A stretch of 64,000 nt of DNA from Lentimicrobiaceae bacterium (GTDB lineage: Bacteria; Bacteroidota; Bacteroidia; Bacteroidales; P3), in assembly GCA_022510485.1 (NCBI GenBank), contig JAFLTI010000003.1, positions 32,405-96,404 on the forward strand, written 5' to 3'. Below the pieces are notes generated by a model. That model ran no database searches, was not told the origin of the DNA, and was given only the letters and a program-made list of their open reading frames with translations. The translations under genes were made by a program, and so were the position numbers. Positions 24,467 through 33,248 of this stretch are shown here, piece after piece (within the stretch, counting starts at the first letter, position 1; every line of letters starts with the position of its first letter).

Positions 24467-26614
24467 CTACACATACCCGTGCATTCCGCCCAAGAGGAAG
24501 TTTACGCCGAAGTAGGTGATGAGCACACATAGAAAGGCGGCGATGGCAAAGGCGTGGAATAAGGCGGGGCGGTTCAGGCAAGGCAAGGATTTTTCGTGGA
24601 GGGCAAAAGAATACACCAAAAGCGTAATTAATGCCCATACTTCTTTGGGATCCCAGCCCCAATAGCGACCCCATGAAACATTAGCCCAAACGGCACCCAC
24701 AAAAATGCCAGCCGCCAAAGTGCATACGGCAGGGTAGAGCATAAGCCGGCTTACGACCGAAAGCCGCAGGGCAGCATCCTTATGCCGCAGGTTGAGCCAC
24801 AGCCCGGCAAAGCCGTTGAGCATCATAAAGGCAAAAAGAGTGTAGGAAACCATTACCAACATTACGTGGATAGACAGCAAGGGAGAAGAAAGCACCGGCA
24901 TAAGCGGAGTTATCTGCGGATTGGAAGACCCCATCATCGATACCATCATCGCCAAGCCCGATACCAGAAAGCCTAATGGCAGCAGAAAGTCGGTTCTGCG
25001 GTAGAACAGGAGCGTGGCAAGCAGGGCGAACCAAGCAATCATCTGCATAGTTTCGTAACCGTTGGAAAAAGGCAGGTGTCCGCAGACCCAAGCCCTCACC
25101 GCCAACATACAGGAAAGATATACCAAGCCTGCGCATAGCAGTGCCGAAAGCAATTGTTCCAAGCGGTGGTTCGGCTCACGATGCGCCGCCATACGCCTGC
25201 AATAGGCTATAAATGCCGCGAAACCTATTAATATAAAAATAATCGCGACCGGCAGCGGTCGGTTCGTGTTGTTGTAAAATTTTTCGGCAGCAAAGCGCGC
25301 TTTAGACGGCAAGACCTGCGTGGCCTGCCGTTCTTGCCAAACTCCTATCTTGCGGATAAGGGCAATGGCGTTTTCGTAGTCGCGCTGTTGCAAAAGTTCG
25401 TTGAGGTAATTGAGTGAAAGGCGTATGAACATAGCCGTGTCCTGCCCTATATAAGCAGGCAGCCTGTCGAGGGGAGATGCCCAACGGATAGTTTGAAGCG
25501 TGGAATCGAAATAAGGAAAGATTCGGAACAATCCTTGATTGGCAACCATATCGAGCAGGGCAAAACTTTCTTCCGAGCGCGGGCTGAGCGGGGCGGCACC
25601 CAAATCGCTGAGTCTTGCCCGCTTGCCCTCTATGCCCAAAATCTTTCGGTCTTGCTTGCTTTTGATATAGATAAGAGGCTCCTCTTTCCAAGTATCGTAA
25701 AAGAAGGTCCATCCGCATAAAAATTGCTCGGCGTCTATATTTCGGTAATGGTGTTTTTTTGTGATTTTAAGACAGAAATCCTGAGCCAGAGTGGATAGGG
25801 GACAGATACGGCCGTTGTAATAAACGTGCAGGTTCCCAAATTCGTGCGCCACTTGGGCGGGCGGTGCGGTGGGCGTGGCGGCAAAGCCATAAGACAAGGC
25901 AGGCAATAATGCCGCTATGCAGACCGTTTTGCGCAGAGCCGGGTGTCTGAGCAGTTTTCTAAAAGCGCTGTCATGGTCAAAGAAAAACGCAATCATCGAA
26001 AGGAGCAGCAACAGATAGCCGGCGTAAGTGAGCCTTATGCCCCAAGGGTCATGGCTTACCGATAAGGTGGAACCGCCCAGATCGGCATCATAAGAAGCTT
26101 GATAAAAACGATAGCCCCTGAACTTGAGGATATGGTTCATCGAAATAGTGGCGCAAAGGCTGTCGCGGGGAGATAGCACCGATACCTCGCTTACATAATC
26201 TATAGGCGTTTGGGTGCCGGGATAATGCTCCACTTGAAAAGCGTTCAACCGTACCGAAAAAGGAAAGAACTCGACGTGTCCCTCGCTGTTTTCAAAGTAG
26301 TTGACAGGCGTATCGAGGCGTAGGTGCAGATACCCTTGTTTTCCCGAAATCCATGTAACGAAAGCACCCAGTAGAATCAAGAGAAAGGATGCGTGCAGCG
26401 CCAGTGCAAAAGGCTTTCGGTAAAGTTTTTGACGGAACATAAAGATGCTTGCGCTCAGTGCGGTTGCCGCCCATAAGGCAACGAACCACCACGAATGGTA
26501 AACATATTGGCTTACTATCCGGCTGCCGTAAATTTTTTCGGCTACGGTGGCAGTAACCATAATGGCGATTAGGAGTGCCAACAGTCCGAAAGAAGTGTAT
26601 TTGAGAACTTTCAT
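24467..26614 (-). CDS. ccsBA: Cytochrome c haem lyase CcsBA (ResB-CcsA fusion)
   Basis: A 715-residue membrane protein of system II cytochrome c maturation, moving haem across the inner membrane and joining it to CxxCH motifs of apocytochromes. The N-terminal half is ResB/CcsB-like with a large periplasmic part. The C-terminal half is CcsA-like with the tryptophan-rich haem-handling motif WGRYWGWDPKEVWALI near residues 650-665. Start MKVLKYTSFG at 26614 is preferred over the track start 8 codons upstream. The gene follows a di-haem lipoprotein gene by 45 bases on the same strand, which gives it a probable client. Confidence 0.93.
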   Translation of the reverse strand: MKVLKYTSFGLLALLIAIMVTATVAEKIYGSRIVSQYVYHSWWFVALWAATALSASIFMFRQKLYRKPFALALHASFLLILLGAFVTWISGKQGYLHLRLDTPVNYFENSEGHVEFFPFSVRLNAFQVEHYPGTQTPIDYVSEVSVLSPRDSLCATISMNHILKFRGYRFYQASYDADLGGSTLSVSHDPWGIRLTYAGYLLLLLSMIAFFFDHDSAFRKLLRHPALRKTVCIAALLPALSYGFAATPTAPPAQVAHEFGNLHVYYNGRICPLSTLAQDFCLKITKKHHYRNIDAEQFLCGWTFFYDTWKEEPLIYIKSKQDRKILGIEGKRARLSDLGAAPLSPRSEESFALLDMVANQGLFRIFPYFDSTLQTIRWASPLDRLPAYIGQDTAMFIRLSLNYLNELLQQRDYENAIALIRKIGVWQERQATQVLPSKARFAAEKFYNNTNRPLPVAIIFILIGFAAFIAYCRRMAAHREPNHRLEQLLSALLCAGLVYLSCMLAVRAWVCGHLPFSNGYETMQMIAWFALLATLLFYRRTDFLLPLGFLVSGLAMMVSMMGSSNPQITPLMPVLSSPLLSIHVMLVMVSYTLFAFMMLNGFAGLWLNLRHKDAALRLSVVSRLMLYPAVCTLAAGIFVGAVWANVSWGRYWGWDPKEVWALITLLVYSFALHEKSLPCLNRPALFHAFAIAAFLCVLITYFGVNFLLGGMHGYV

Positions 26615-26659
26615 GGGGTTAAAGGTAGCAAAAAGCATTGTACCGAAGCTAAAGATACG

Positions 26660-28267
26660 CTAAATGGCATCGACAAATTTTACAATCGCATCGCGGTCGT
26701 TCTTGCTCAGGCTGCGAAATTTCTCAATGCTCTTGCGGGCATCGCTCTGTGCCGAACCATGCCACATTATTGCCTCTATAACGTTGCGGGCGCGGCAATC
26801 GTGCAAACGATCGGCTTCGAAGGAGCCGGTGCATCTTTGATGCAGGCCGCGCCCCCATAAGGGAGTGGTGCGGCACCAGCCGGTGCGTATGTCGTTTTCC
26901 ATAAACAGCCGGTGTTGCACCATATCGGTATAGGGCCATATCTTTTGGTGCGGATAACGCGGCAGTTCGTTGCCTTGGGTAAAGAAACCGCTTGGGTCGG
27001 TGTAGTGGTCGTTGCCGGTTGTCCATGTGGGGCGGTGGCAGTAGGCGCAGCCTATTTGATTAAACAGTTCCTTGCCCCGCTGCACCTCCGGATCGTCTAA
27101 GTTTCGGGCGGCGGGAACGGCAAGCCCCCGGTGCCATACCATAAGGTCGGTAAAATAGCTGTCGCTTACTTCAATAGGCAGTTCGTTGGAGGTCAGGTAA
27201 TTAAAAATATCGGCTTCTACCCCTTGCTCTGTTCTGTATTGAGGAAAATGTTCGTAAAAGCCTGCCTGAACTTCGGCATCTTTCGATGCTTTTTCGGCAT
27301 AGGCGGTGGTCATATAGTGATAGCGGCGGTTGGAGCGGGTAACATTGGTAATGTTCCAAAAGGCGTTGCTGCCTGCCGCGTCTTGCAGAGGACCGCGACT
27401 GAGGGCGTAGGTAAAGCGAAAAGGATGCTGCTCGCCCGTGCCGCCGTCTTGAGGACGGTTATTGGCATATTGCCTGACCCATTCTCCGTTTTGAAAGAAT
27501 GCCGGATTCATCTGGCAGAAGCCGTCTTTTTCCTGTTTTGCCCATTCGGCTTTGAGGTCATCGTCGTCTATGGCATCCAAAAGCCCCGTGCCGTAAATGC
27601 CTATGGTGGATTCCAAACGGATGTTCACTTCATCGGCGGAAAGCGTTCTGCCGTCGGTGGTTTTCAAATCCACATAATATGCCGATTGCGGAATGTGCAC
27701 TTCGGGATAAATCAACTCGTAGGTTTCGCCGTCTTCAAATCGGTTGCCCCATTCATCGGTATGGTTCTTCCACGAAATCTGAATCTGAGACGGATCCACC
27801 GGAGCTTTGAAAGGGGCTACGGCAAAGTGCTGTGGCATACCGGTAAGCGAAGAAATATAGTTGTCTTTGTCGTCGTAAACCACCAAGAGATAGCCGTTGC
27901 CTATGGCGTTGGCGTTAAACGTGCCCTCCTGCCTTTTGCCGTGTCCGTAGCCGGGATGGCAGGAAATACAGGAGTTGCGCACGTAAAGAGGTCCCAATCC
28001 GCCTCGGGCCGTACCCTCGGAATTTTGAGTGAATATCTTTTCAAACAAGGCCTCTCCGTTGAGAAAAGACATCGAAAGTCCGGCATTGGAAACTGCGGCG
28101 GAGGGCTGTTCAAAGGCAGCGGAAGTGGCGTTGAAAGCCGTTCCCAAAATGCCTCCGGAATACCATTCTTCGCCCAAAGGCTCGGTTTGCGGGCGTTGGG
28201 GATTGTTTTCGTTTTGGCAAGCAATCAATAATAAGGCGATAGCCGAAAGTATGGATAATTTTTTCAT
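26660..28267 (-). CDS. Di-haem oxidoreductase-like lipoprotein (DHOR/DUF1111 family)
   Basis: A 535-residue exported lipoprotein with signal peptide and lipobox ending LLLIAC17. Two c-type haem motifs are visible: CISCH at 100-104 and CAYCH at 407-411, spaced as in the di-haem oxidoredictase (thiol oxidoreductase-like) family, which is distantly related to MauG and di-haem peroxidases. Members are often found beside imelysins in iron-related operons, as here. The start is 8 bases after the imelysin stop. Substrate is unknown. Downstream CcsBA is the likely haem-attachment machinery. Confidence 0.9.
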   Translation of the reverse strand: MKKLSILSAIALLLIACQNENNPQRPQTEPLGEEWYSGGILGTAFNATSAAFEQPSAAVSNAGLSMSFLNGEALFEKIFTQNSEGTARGGLGPLYVRNSCISCHPGYGHGKRQEGTFNANAIGNGYLLVVYDDKDNYISSLTGMPQHFAVAPFKAPVDPSQIQISWKNHTDEWGNRFEDGETYELIYPEVHIPQSAYYVDLKTTDGRTLSADEVNIRLESTIGIYGTGLLDAIDDDDLKAEWAKQEKDGFCQMNPAFFQNGEWVRQYANNRPQDGGTGEQHPFRFTYALSRGPLQDAAGSNAFWNITNVTRSNRRYHYMTTAYAEKASKDAEVQAGFYEHFPQYRTEQGVEADIFNYLTSNELPIEVSDSYFTDLMVWHRGLAVPAARNLDDPEVQRGKELFNQIGCAYCHRPTWTTGNDHYTDPSGFFTQGNELPRYPHQKIWPYTDMVQHRLFMENDIRTGWCRTTPLWGRGLHQRCTGSFEADRLHDCRARNVIEAIMWHGSAQSDARKSIEKFRSLSKNDRDAIVKFVDAI

Positions 28268-28275
28268 AGCAGTTT

Positions 28276-29499
28276 TTATTCAAGAACCGTTTGCACTTCT
28301 TCCAAAGCGGCGGCAAGCCTGTTACATTCTTGGGTGGCTTTAGCCCAAAGCGGATTGTTGCTTCCGGCATAGTTTACAAAAGGGGCGGGCGCGGCTTCGA
28401 TAGCGGCGAGGGTGGCGGCAATGGCGTGGCGAACCGCCTTGTCGGCATCATTCATCGCCCGGTCGTTTTTTTCCTTAAGATAATCGCCGATCGATTTTCC
28501 TTGATGCTTCCCATCAAAATAACCTTCGTAGGCATTCTTTATGCTCACGATATTGTCGTAAAAATCCTGTTTGGAGTTTTTGGCATAGGGCGATTCGATA
28601 TAACTGAGGTCTTCACCGCTCGTACCGGTATTGGGGCGGCCTATCTTTTGATTCGCCACTTCGTCGGCTATGGCGGCGGCACCGGTAAGTATTTCCTGTG
28701 CCACTTGCAGATAGTTGGTGTATTTTGAACCGCCTTTTCCGGCATTGCGCATACTGGCGCCATAATTAAACACGCTCATTTCGGCATCTTCCAAAAGCGT
28801 GCGCATTGGGGCGGAAATACCGTCTATGCCTGCCCATGCGGCATAAAGCCGAACACATTGGTTACGCAAGTCTTCTGCTACGGCGGTAAGATACACCGTT
28901 TCTTCAATCCGCTTGTAGGAGGCGGACCGCGGGCTGCCTTGCGGAGTGGTTCTGTCGGCGTTCAAATCAAAAATCATATATTCCACCGCGTGGAATCCCA
29001 AAAGTCCGTAGCCGAGAAAATCGGCGGCATAAGAAGCATCCATCTTGCCCATACGCACAGGGTCGTTGAGCAGCTGTTCCAATTCGGCGGCATCTAGAGG
29101 CCATGAATCTATATGGGGGTCTATGCTGTAATCGTCGGCGGCACCGAACAGCCACGCTTCGCTCAGTTCCCAATATTTACGGGCGGCATACCATTTTTGG
29201 CAGGCTTTAGCCATCAGTTGCTGCGTTTCGGGGCAGAGCGTGCCGTTTACCGCTACGTCAGAACTTTCGTTCTTGCGCACGGAAGCCTCAATCTCAAGGC
29301 ATAGTTCCGCCAGTTCCATCGCCTCCTCTGCCAATGCGCCGTAAGTGGGAACTACGGTCTTGTCTACATAAACTTCCGCCACGCTTTTAAGTTCGCTTTC
29401 ACGCTCTTCTTCCCAGCTTAAATCGCTGTCGCGCTCGCAAGAAACGTTCATTCCTGCTATGGCAAAAAAACTCGCCATACAAAAAATTGCTTTTTTCAT
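28276..29499 (-). CDS. Imelysin-family lipoprotein (peptidase M75 / IrpA-like)
   Basis: A 407-residue exported protein with a lipobox (IAGMNVSC) after the signal segment. The imelysin signature GxHxxE is present as GFHAVE, in the segment LLGFHAVEYMIFDL, with DPHIDSWPLD upstream of it. Imelysins are periplasmic or surface proteins tied to iron uptake; although listed as peptidases, proteolysis is doubtful for most. The start at 29499 is chosen because it gives a proper signal peptide and leaves a 22-base gap to the porin gene. Neighbours are a porin-like gene and the di-haem lipoprotein. Confidence 0.9.
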   Translation of the reverse strand: MKKAIFCMASFFAIAGMNVSCERDSDLSWEEERESELKSVAEVYVDKTVVPTYGALAEEAMELAELCLEIEASVRKNESSDVAVNGTLCPETQQLMAKACQKWYAARKYWELSEAWLFGAADDYSIDPHIDSWPLDAAELEQLLNDPVRMGKMDASYAADFLGYGLLGFHAVEYMIFDLNADRTTPQGSPRSASYKRIEETVYLTAVAEDLRNQCVRLYAAWAGIDGISAPMRTLLEDAEMSVFNYGASMRNAGKGGSKYTNYLQVAQEILTGAAAIADEVANQKIGRPNTGTSGEDLSYIESPYAKNSKQDFYDNIVSIKNAYEGYFDGKHQGKSIGDYLKEKNDRAMNDADKAVRHAIAATLAAIEAAPAPFVNYAGSNNPLWAKATQECNRLAAALEEVQTVLE

Positions 29500-29521
29500 A
29501 TCCACTTTATTAATATTATCG

Positions 29522-30868
29522 TTATTTTTCAAACAAGCCGGAATAGGTTATACCGATAGAGATAGAAGGCTCATTGTTGTAACGGCAGGTCTGCAAGCCG
29601 CCCGATTCGGTAGAAACCGTGTAAGGGTTCAGGATGCCGATAGCGTATTCGGCTTTGAGGGCGATATTCTTGATAGGCATATAGTTGATGCCTGCCGCAA
29701 ACCTTTGTCTTCCGCACCATTTCTTACGTGCCACGCCCTCGGCAGTTTTGAGCATGGAATCGTAATAATCGTAACGCCCAAAGAGAAAGAACCTTTGTCC
29801 GCGCTCGCTCAACTTTGGGGAGAGCGAAAAGAAATCAAAACCTATTTCGCCCCCTGCCGCAATGGCATCGGATGCCACCGGCTGCCGGGAAGAAACCGAA
29901 GAACCCGACATATTGGCATTGAACGCCGTTATCATTTTAGAATCGGAAAGATGCCCGTAAGTTATATTGCCCCGTATAACGAACCGGCGGTGGCTGTAGG
30001 CAAAGTCGAAGGCTCCTATGCTTACGGTGCCGCGCACTTTTTCCCAGCGGGAATGGCTGTGGTTGTAAAGGGTATTGTTAAAGCTGTTGCCCACATATCC
30101 GCTCAAAGACAGCCTCAATCCGGGCACGGAGGAGTTGTCTATCCTGAACGCGCCGGCATAGGAGGTTCCTATCTTGAATTCGTAGGGGCTTCCGGCTCCG
30201 TCGTGAATCCAGCCCTTGCTGTTGAAACGGTCGGCATCCAAACCGGCAAGAAACATGATTTCGTACCGCCAGCCTTTTACCTCGCCCCAAAAACTGATGC
30301 CGGTTTCGTGCCAAGTGCAGGGAATAATGGTATTTTCTCCCTCCGGTCTATATACGCCGAAGTATTCGGTAGGCATATGGTGGGCGTTGGTGGCTCCCAC
30401 TGGTACGATGATGTGCCCGAGGCGGATATTCAGAGCCGGAGTAAAACTTTTCTGAACCCAAAATTGCTCCAAGGCTACTTCACCGCCCCGCTCAATTTCC
30501 GATTCGTATTCGCCCCCTTCTTCTTCCTCTATTTCGACAGCGCTTTCCGTACCACCGTGCTCAAATTCAATCTCGCTTGCCACCGACCAGCCACGCCCAA
30601 AGTCATAGCTGATCCAAAAAACCACGTGCGGCAAATCAAAGCGACCGTGCTGTTCGTTTTTGTACAAATCGGGGTTTTTGTAGCGCAGGTAGTTGTCGCT
30701 AAAAAAATTGCGGCTCATTACGGCTTCTCCGTACCCGCCTATTTGCAGATGCGTGCCTGTGGGGGCGGAAGCCGGTATGGAAGCCCCGCTTACGGCATCT
30801 GTCTGGGCTATCGAAAAAATAGGCAATATCAAGACAATCAATAATAAGAAGCTTTTCTTGGAGTGCAT
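29522..30868 (-). CDS. Outer-membrane porin-like beta-barrel protein with acidic loop
   Basis: A 448-residue protein with a signal peptide (SFLLLIVLILPIFSIAQ) and a C-terminal aromatic-rich end (ISIGITYSGLFEK). The alternating pattern and segments such as LQIGGYGEAVMSRNF and RLGHIIVPVGATNAHHMP resemble phosphate-selective porin O/P-like proteins. A very acidic stretch, AVEIEEEEGGEYESEIE (about residues 108-124), probably forms a surface or periplasmic loop and could bind cations. Start MHSKKSF at 30868 is chosen for the signal peptide. As first gene before imelysin and di-haem genes it may admit iron. Confidence 0.8.
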   Translation of the reverse strand: MHSKKSFLLLIVLILPIFSIAQTDAVSGASIPASAPTGTHLQIGGYGEAVMSRNFFSDNYLRYKNPDLYKNEQHGRFDLPHVVFWISYDFGRGWSVASEIEFEHGGTESAVEIEEEEGGEYESEIERGGEVALEQFWVQKSFTPALNIRLGHIIVPVGATNAHHMPTEYFGVYRPEGENTIIPCTWHETGISFWGEVKGWRYEIMFLAGLDADRFNSKGWIHDGAGSPYEFKIGTSYAGAFRIDNSSVPGLRLSLSGYVGNSFNNTLYNHSHSRWEKVRGTVSIGAFDFAYSHRRFVIRGNITYGHLSDSKMITAFNANMSGSSVSSRQPVASDAIAAGGEIGFDFFSLSPKLSERGQRFFLFGRYDYYDSMLKTAEGVARKKWCGRQRFAAGINYMPIKNIALKAEYAIGILNPYTVSTESGGLQTCRYNNEPSISIGITYSGLFEK

Positions 30869-30892
30869 TTCCGTGTGTTTGTTTTTCGTTTG

Positions 30893-30923
30893 CAAGATTA
30901 GTCTGCCCAAGAACGGCTGGCAA
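30893..30923 (-). promoter_or_regulatory. Promoter of the porin-imelysin operon
   Basis: On the minus strand TTGC (30923-30920), 19 bases, TAATCTTG (30900-30893); one mismatch to TAnnTTTG. It would give a leader of about 20 bases. Confidence 0.5.
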
Positions 30924-31004
30924 TACCTACCTATTGCTATTTTGCCGGGACTGACTTAACCATAAGTAGGTATCAAAAGGGTATCTGCCTTTATGGATTT
31001 GTTG

Positions 31005-31012
31005 TAAATTTG
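31005..31012 (+). promoter_or_regulatory. -7 box before the GT2 glycosyltransferase gene
   Basis: TAAATTTG is an exact -7 box, 25 bases before the ATG at 31037. A good -33 box is not seen. Upstream lies a CCATAA ... TTATGG inverted repeat of unknown meaning. Confidence 0.5.
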
Positions 31013-31036
31013 CTGTTCCCAAAAAAAATCGGAATT

Positions 31037-32005
31037 ATGGATATATCGGTGGTGATACCTCTGTTCAACGAAGACGAATCCTTGCCTGAGTTGGCGGCAT
31101 GGATAGAGCGGGTAATGAAAGAAAACGGCTTCAGCTACGAGGTGATTTTAGTAGATGACGGCAGTAAGGATAAATCTTGGAGCGTAATCAGGCAATTGAA
31201 CGCCAAGAATCCTTGTTTCCGCGGCATCCGTTTTCGCCGCAACTACGGCAAGTCGGCGGCATTGCAGACCGGTTTTGAGGCGGTAAGCGGCAGGGTGGTG
31301 ATTACGATGGATGCCGATATGCAAGACAGCCCCGATGAAATTCCGGCTCTCTACAAGATGATAAGCGAAGAGGGTTATGATGTGGTGTCCGGCTGGAAAA
31401 AGAAGCGCTACGACCCTATTTCCAAGACCCTGCCTACCAAGTTGTTCAACTGGGCGGTGCGCCGTATGTCCAAAATCTATCTCCACGACTTTAACTGTGG
31501 CTTAAAGGCATACCGTTTGGAAGTGGTCAAGAGCATAGAAGTATATGGCGAGATGCACCGCTTTATTCCGGTTATCGCCAAATGGGCAGGCTTCGGCACG
31601 ATTGGCGAAAAAGAGGTTCAGCACCGTGCGCGTAAATACGGTACCACCAAATTCGGTATGAACCGCTTTATCAATGGTTTTTTGGATCTGCTTTCGCTCA
31701 GCTTTGTGGGGCGTTTTTCTAAAAAGCCAATGCACTTTTTCGGCAGTTTCGGATTACTGTTGTTTATTCTCGGTTTTATCGCCGCCATTTGGTTAGGGGC
31801 GCAAAAAATATACTGTCTGCGCCATAATATCGTGGCTCCTTTGGTAACCGATTCGCCTTACTTTTATATATTCCTTACCTTTATGCTTATGGGGCTGCAA
31901 CTGTTTTTGACGGGCTATTTAGCGGAATTGGTGGGGCGCAACTCTCCTACGCGCAATACCTATCTGATTGCCGAAAAAATAGGACAAACCGAAAAAAGCG
32001 AGTAA
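31037..32005 (+). CDS. Family 2 glycosyltransferase with C-terminal membrane helices (DPM1/GtrB-like)
   Basis: A 322-residue polyprenyl-phosphate glycosyltransferase-like protein. ISVVIPLFNEDESL opens the GT-A fold, VILVDDGSKDKSW binds the nucleotide, and ITMDADMQDSPDEI supplies the metal-binding DAD. GMNRFINGFLDLLSL precedes two C-terminal membrane helices (about 230-255 and 275-300). Relatives load a sugar on undecaprenyl phosphate for use outside the cytoplasm. Start MDISVVIPL at 31037 is preferred to the track start. The next gene follows after 3 bases. Confidence 0.92.
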   Translation: MDISVVIPLFNEDESLPELAAWIERVMKENGFSYEVILVDDGSKDKSWSVIRQLNAKNPCFRGIRFRRNYGKSAALQTGFEAVSGRVVITMDADMQDSPDEIPALYKMISEEGYDVVSGWKKKRYDPISKTLPTKLFNWAVRRMSKIYLHDFNCGLKAYRLEVVKSIEVYGEMHRFIPVIAKWAGFGTIGEKEVQHRARKYGTTKFGMNRFINGFLDLLSLSFVGRFSKKPMHFFGSFGLLLFILGFIAAIWLGAQKIYCLRHNIVAPLVTDSPYFYIFLTFMLMGLQLFLTGYLAELVGRNSPTRNTYLIAEKIGQTEKSE

Positions 32006-32008
32006 TCC

Positions 32009-33148
32009 ATGCGTTCTCTCAAAATTTACAGGCTGCCGTCATTGTTCCTTGTGCTTTTGCTTGCCGGGGGCGGCATCTCTTATGGGTCGATGGCTTCAGA
32101 CACCAACCGCACAGATGCCAAAGGGCGTAAACAGGGTATTTGGGTACGCAAAGCCGAACAGCATAAGCTTGGCTATGTGGGGCAGTTCAAAGATGATATG
32201 CCTACGGGGCGGTTTATCTATACATCCTTGGGCGATACCTTGGTAACCGAAGCCTTTTATTTTCGCGGAGGCTACGCTTCCTACAACCGTTATTTCTATC
32301 CCGACGGGAGTTTGATGGCGGAGGGTTATTACCTCGACAAGCAAAAAGACAGCGTTTGGAAATTGTATGCTCATTCGGGTAATCTGATTAGGGAAGAACG
32401 CTATGAAAAAGGGCTTCTGCACGGGCGCCGCCTATTGTACGACGATAAGGGCAATCTGCTCGAAGACCAGCATTGGTTCAGGGGTTTGCGCAACGGTCCT
32501 TGGTTCATACACGATGAAAACGGTTATCAGCTGTCTACCTACAAACTCAATATAACGCACGGTGCGTACACGGCACTCTATCCCGACAGTACCCGCTTTA
32601 TTCAGGGTTATTACGATGAAGGGCTCAAGGAGGGTATATGGTCTTTTTACCTGCCCTCGGGAACGCTTTACAAAGAAGATACCTATAAGCAGAACCGCTT
32701 GCAAAACCGCACGCTATACTTAAAAATAGGCGGAGAACTGCGTGCCGTTGATCCCGATACGATTCCTTTGATAATGCGTAATCCGCAAGGAGGCAGGGCG
32801 GAACTGCTCACTTCTTCGCAAGCTCGTCTTGTCTGCGATGAAAAGTTTGAAACGGTAAGCGGCATCTTTGACCTCGATTTTTATTTCTTTGCCAACAAGA
32901 ACACCCTTGTTTCCTTTTTGGCAGTAGATGAGGCTCGCATAGCCGAAGTATTGGCGCAAACTGCGGATGATCGCGGGGAAAAGCTTGACGGTCAGCTGGA
33001 ACCCTCCCAGCAGTTAGGCAGAAACGCTTCGGTAAGCCCGGTGGAACTTCCCTTGAATATCCGAACGCCTTTTCCGATTTATATGGATGCCGACGGCATG
33101 GATATTTTACGCAACAACCTTAAAGATGCCGAGGTAGAGGAGGAGTGA
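32009..33148 (+). CDS. Exported MORN-2-like repeat protein
   Basis: A 379-residue protein with an N-terminal signal or membrane segment (LFLVLLLAGGGISYGS). Residues about 40-240 contain degenerate repeats of the YwqK/MORN-2 type: phrases such as GYVGQFKDDMPTGRF, YYPDGSL-like FYPDGSLMAEGYY, EERYEKGLLHGRRLLYDDKGNL and GYYDEGLKEGIWSFYLPSGTL. The C-terminal third has no family I recognise. Such repeats are common in exported Bacteroidota proteins; function is unknown. It follows the glycosyltransferase with 3 bases between, so the two are likely co-transcribed. Confidence 0.75.
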   Translation: MRSLKIYRLPSLFLVLLLAGGGISYGSMASDTNRTDAKGRKQGIWVRKAEQHKLGYVGQFKDDMPTGRFIYTSLGDTLVTEAFYFRGGYASYNRYFYPDGSLMAEGYYLDKQKDSVWKLYAHSGNLIREERYEKGLLHGRRLLYDDKGNLLEDQHWFRGLRNGPWFIHDENGYQLSTYKLNITHGAYTALYPDSTRFIQGYYDEGLKEGIWSFYLPSGTLYKEDTYKQNRLQNRTLYLKIGGELRAVDPDTIPLIMRNPQGGRAELLTSSQARLVCDEKFETVSGIFDLDFYFFANKNTLVSFLAVDEARIAEVLAQTADDRGEKLDGQLEPSQQLGRNASVSPVELPLNIRTPFPIYMDADGMDILRNNLKDAEVEEE

Positions 33149-33220
33149 TTTTAGCGGACAGAGGAACTGTCTGTGAAGGTACATAATAGGGTGAGGTATA
33201 GTGGAAATTGCAGAAAAATG

Positions 33221-33228
33221 TACCTTTG
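33221..33228 (+). promoter_or_regulatory. -7 box of the typA promoter
   Basis: TACCTTTG is an exact -7 box, 20 bases before the typA ATG. The -33 region is not convincing. Confidence 0.55.
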
Positions 33229-33248
33229 CCCCCGCAAAATAAAGAGCA

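Noticed and set aside
29459-30844. 461-codon plus-strand frame opposite the porin and imelysin start
   Set aside because: Shadow of the real minus-strand genes, which have signal peptides and family motifs.
30900-31000. TACCTA/GGTATC direct repeats before the GT2 gene as a regulator site
   Set aside because: Short and irregular; cannot be told from chance without comparison.
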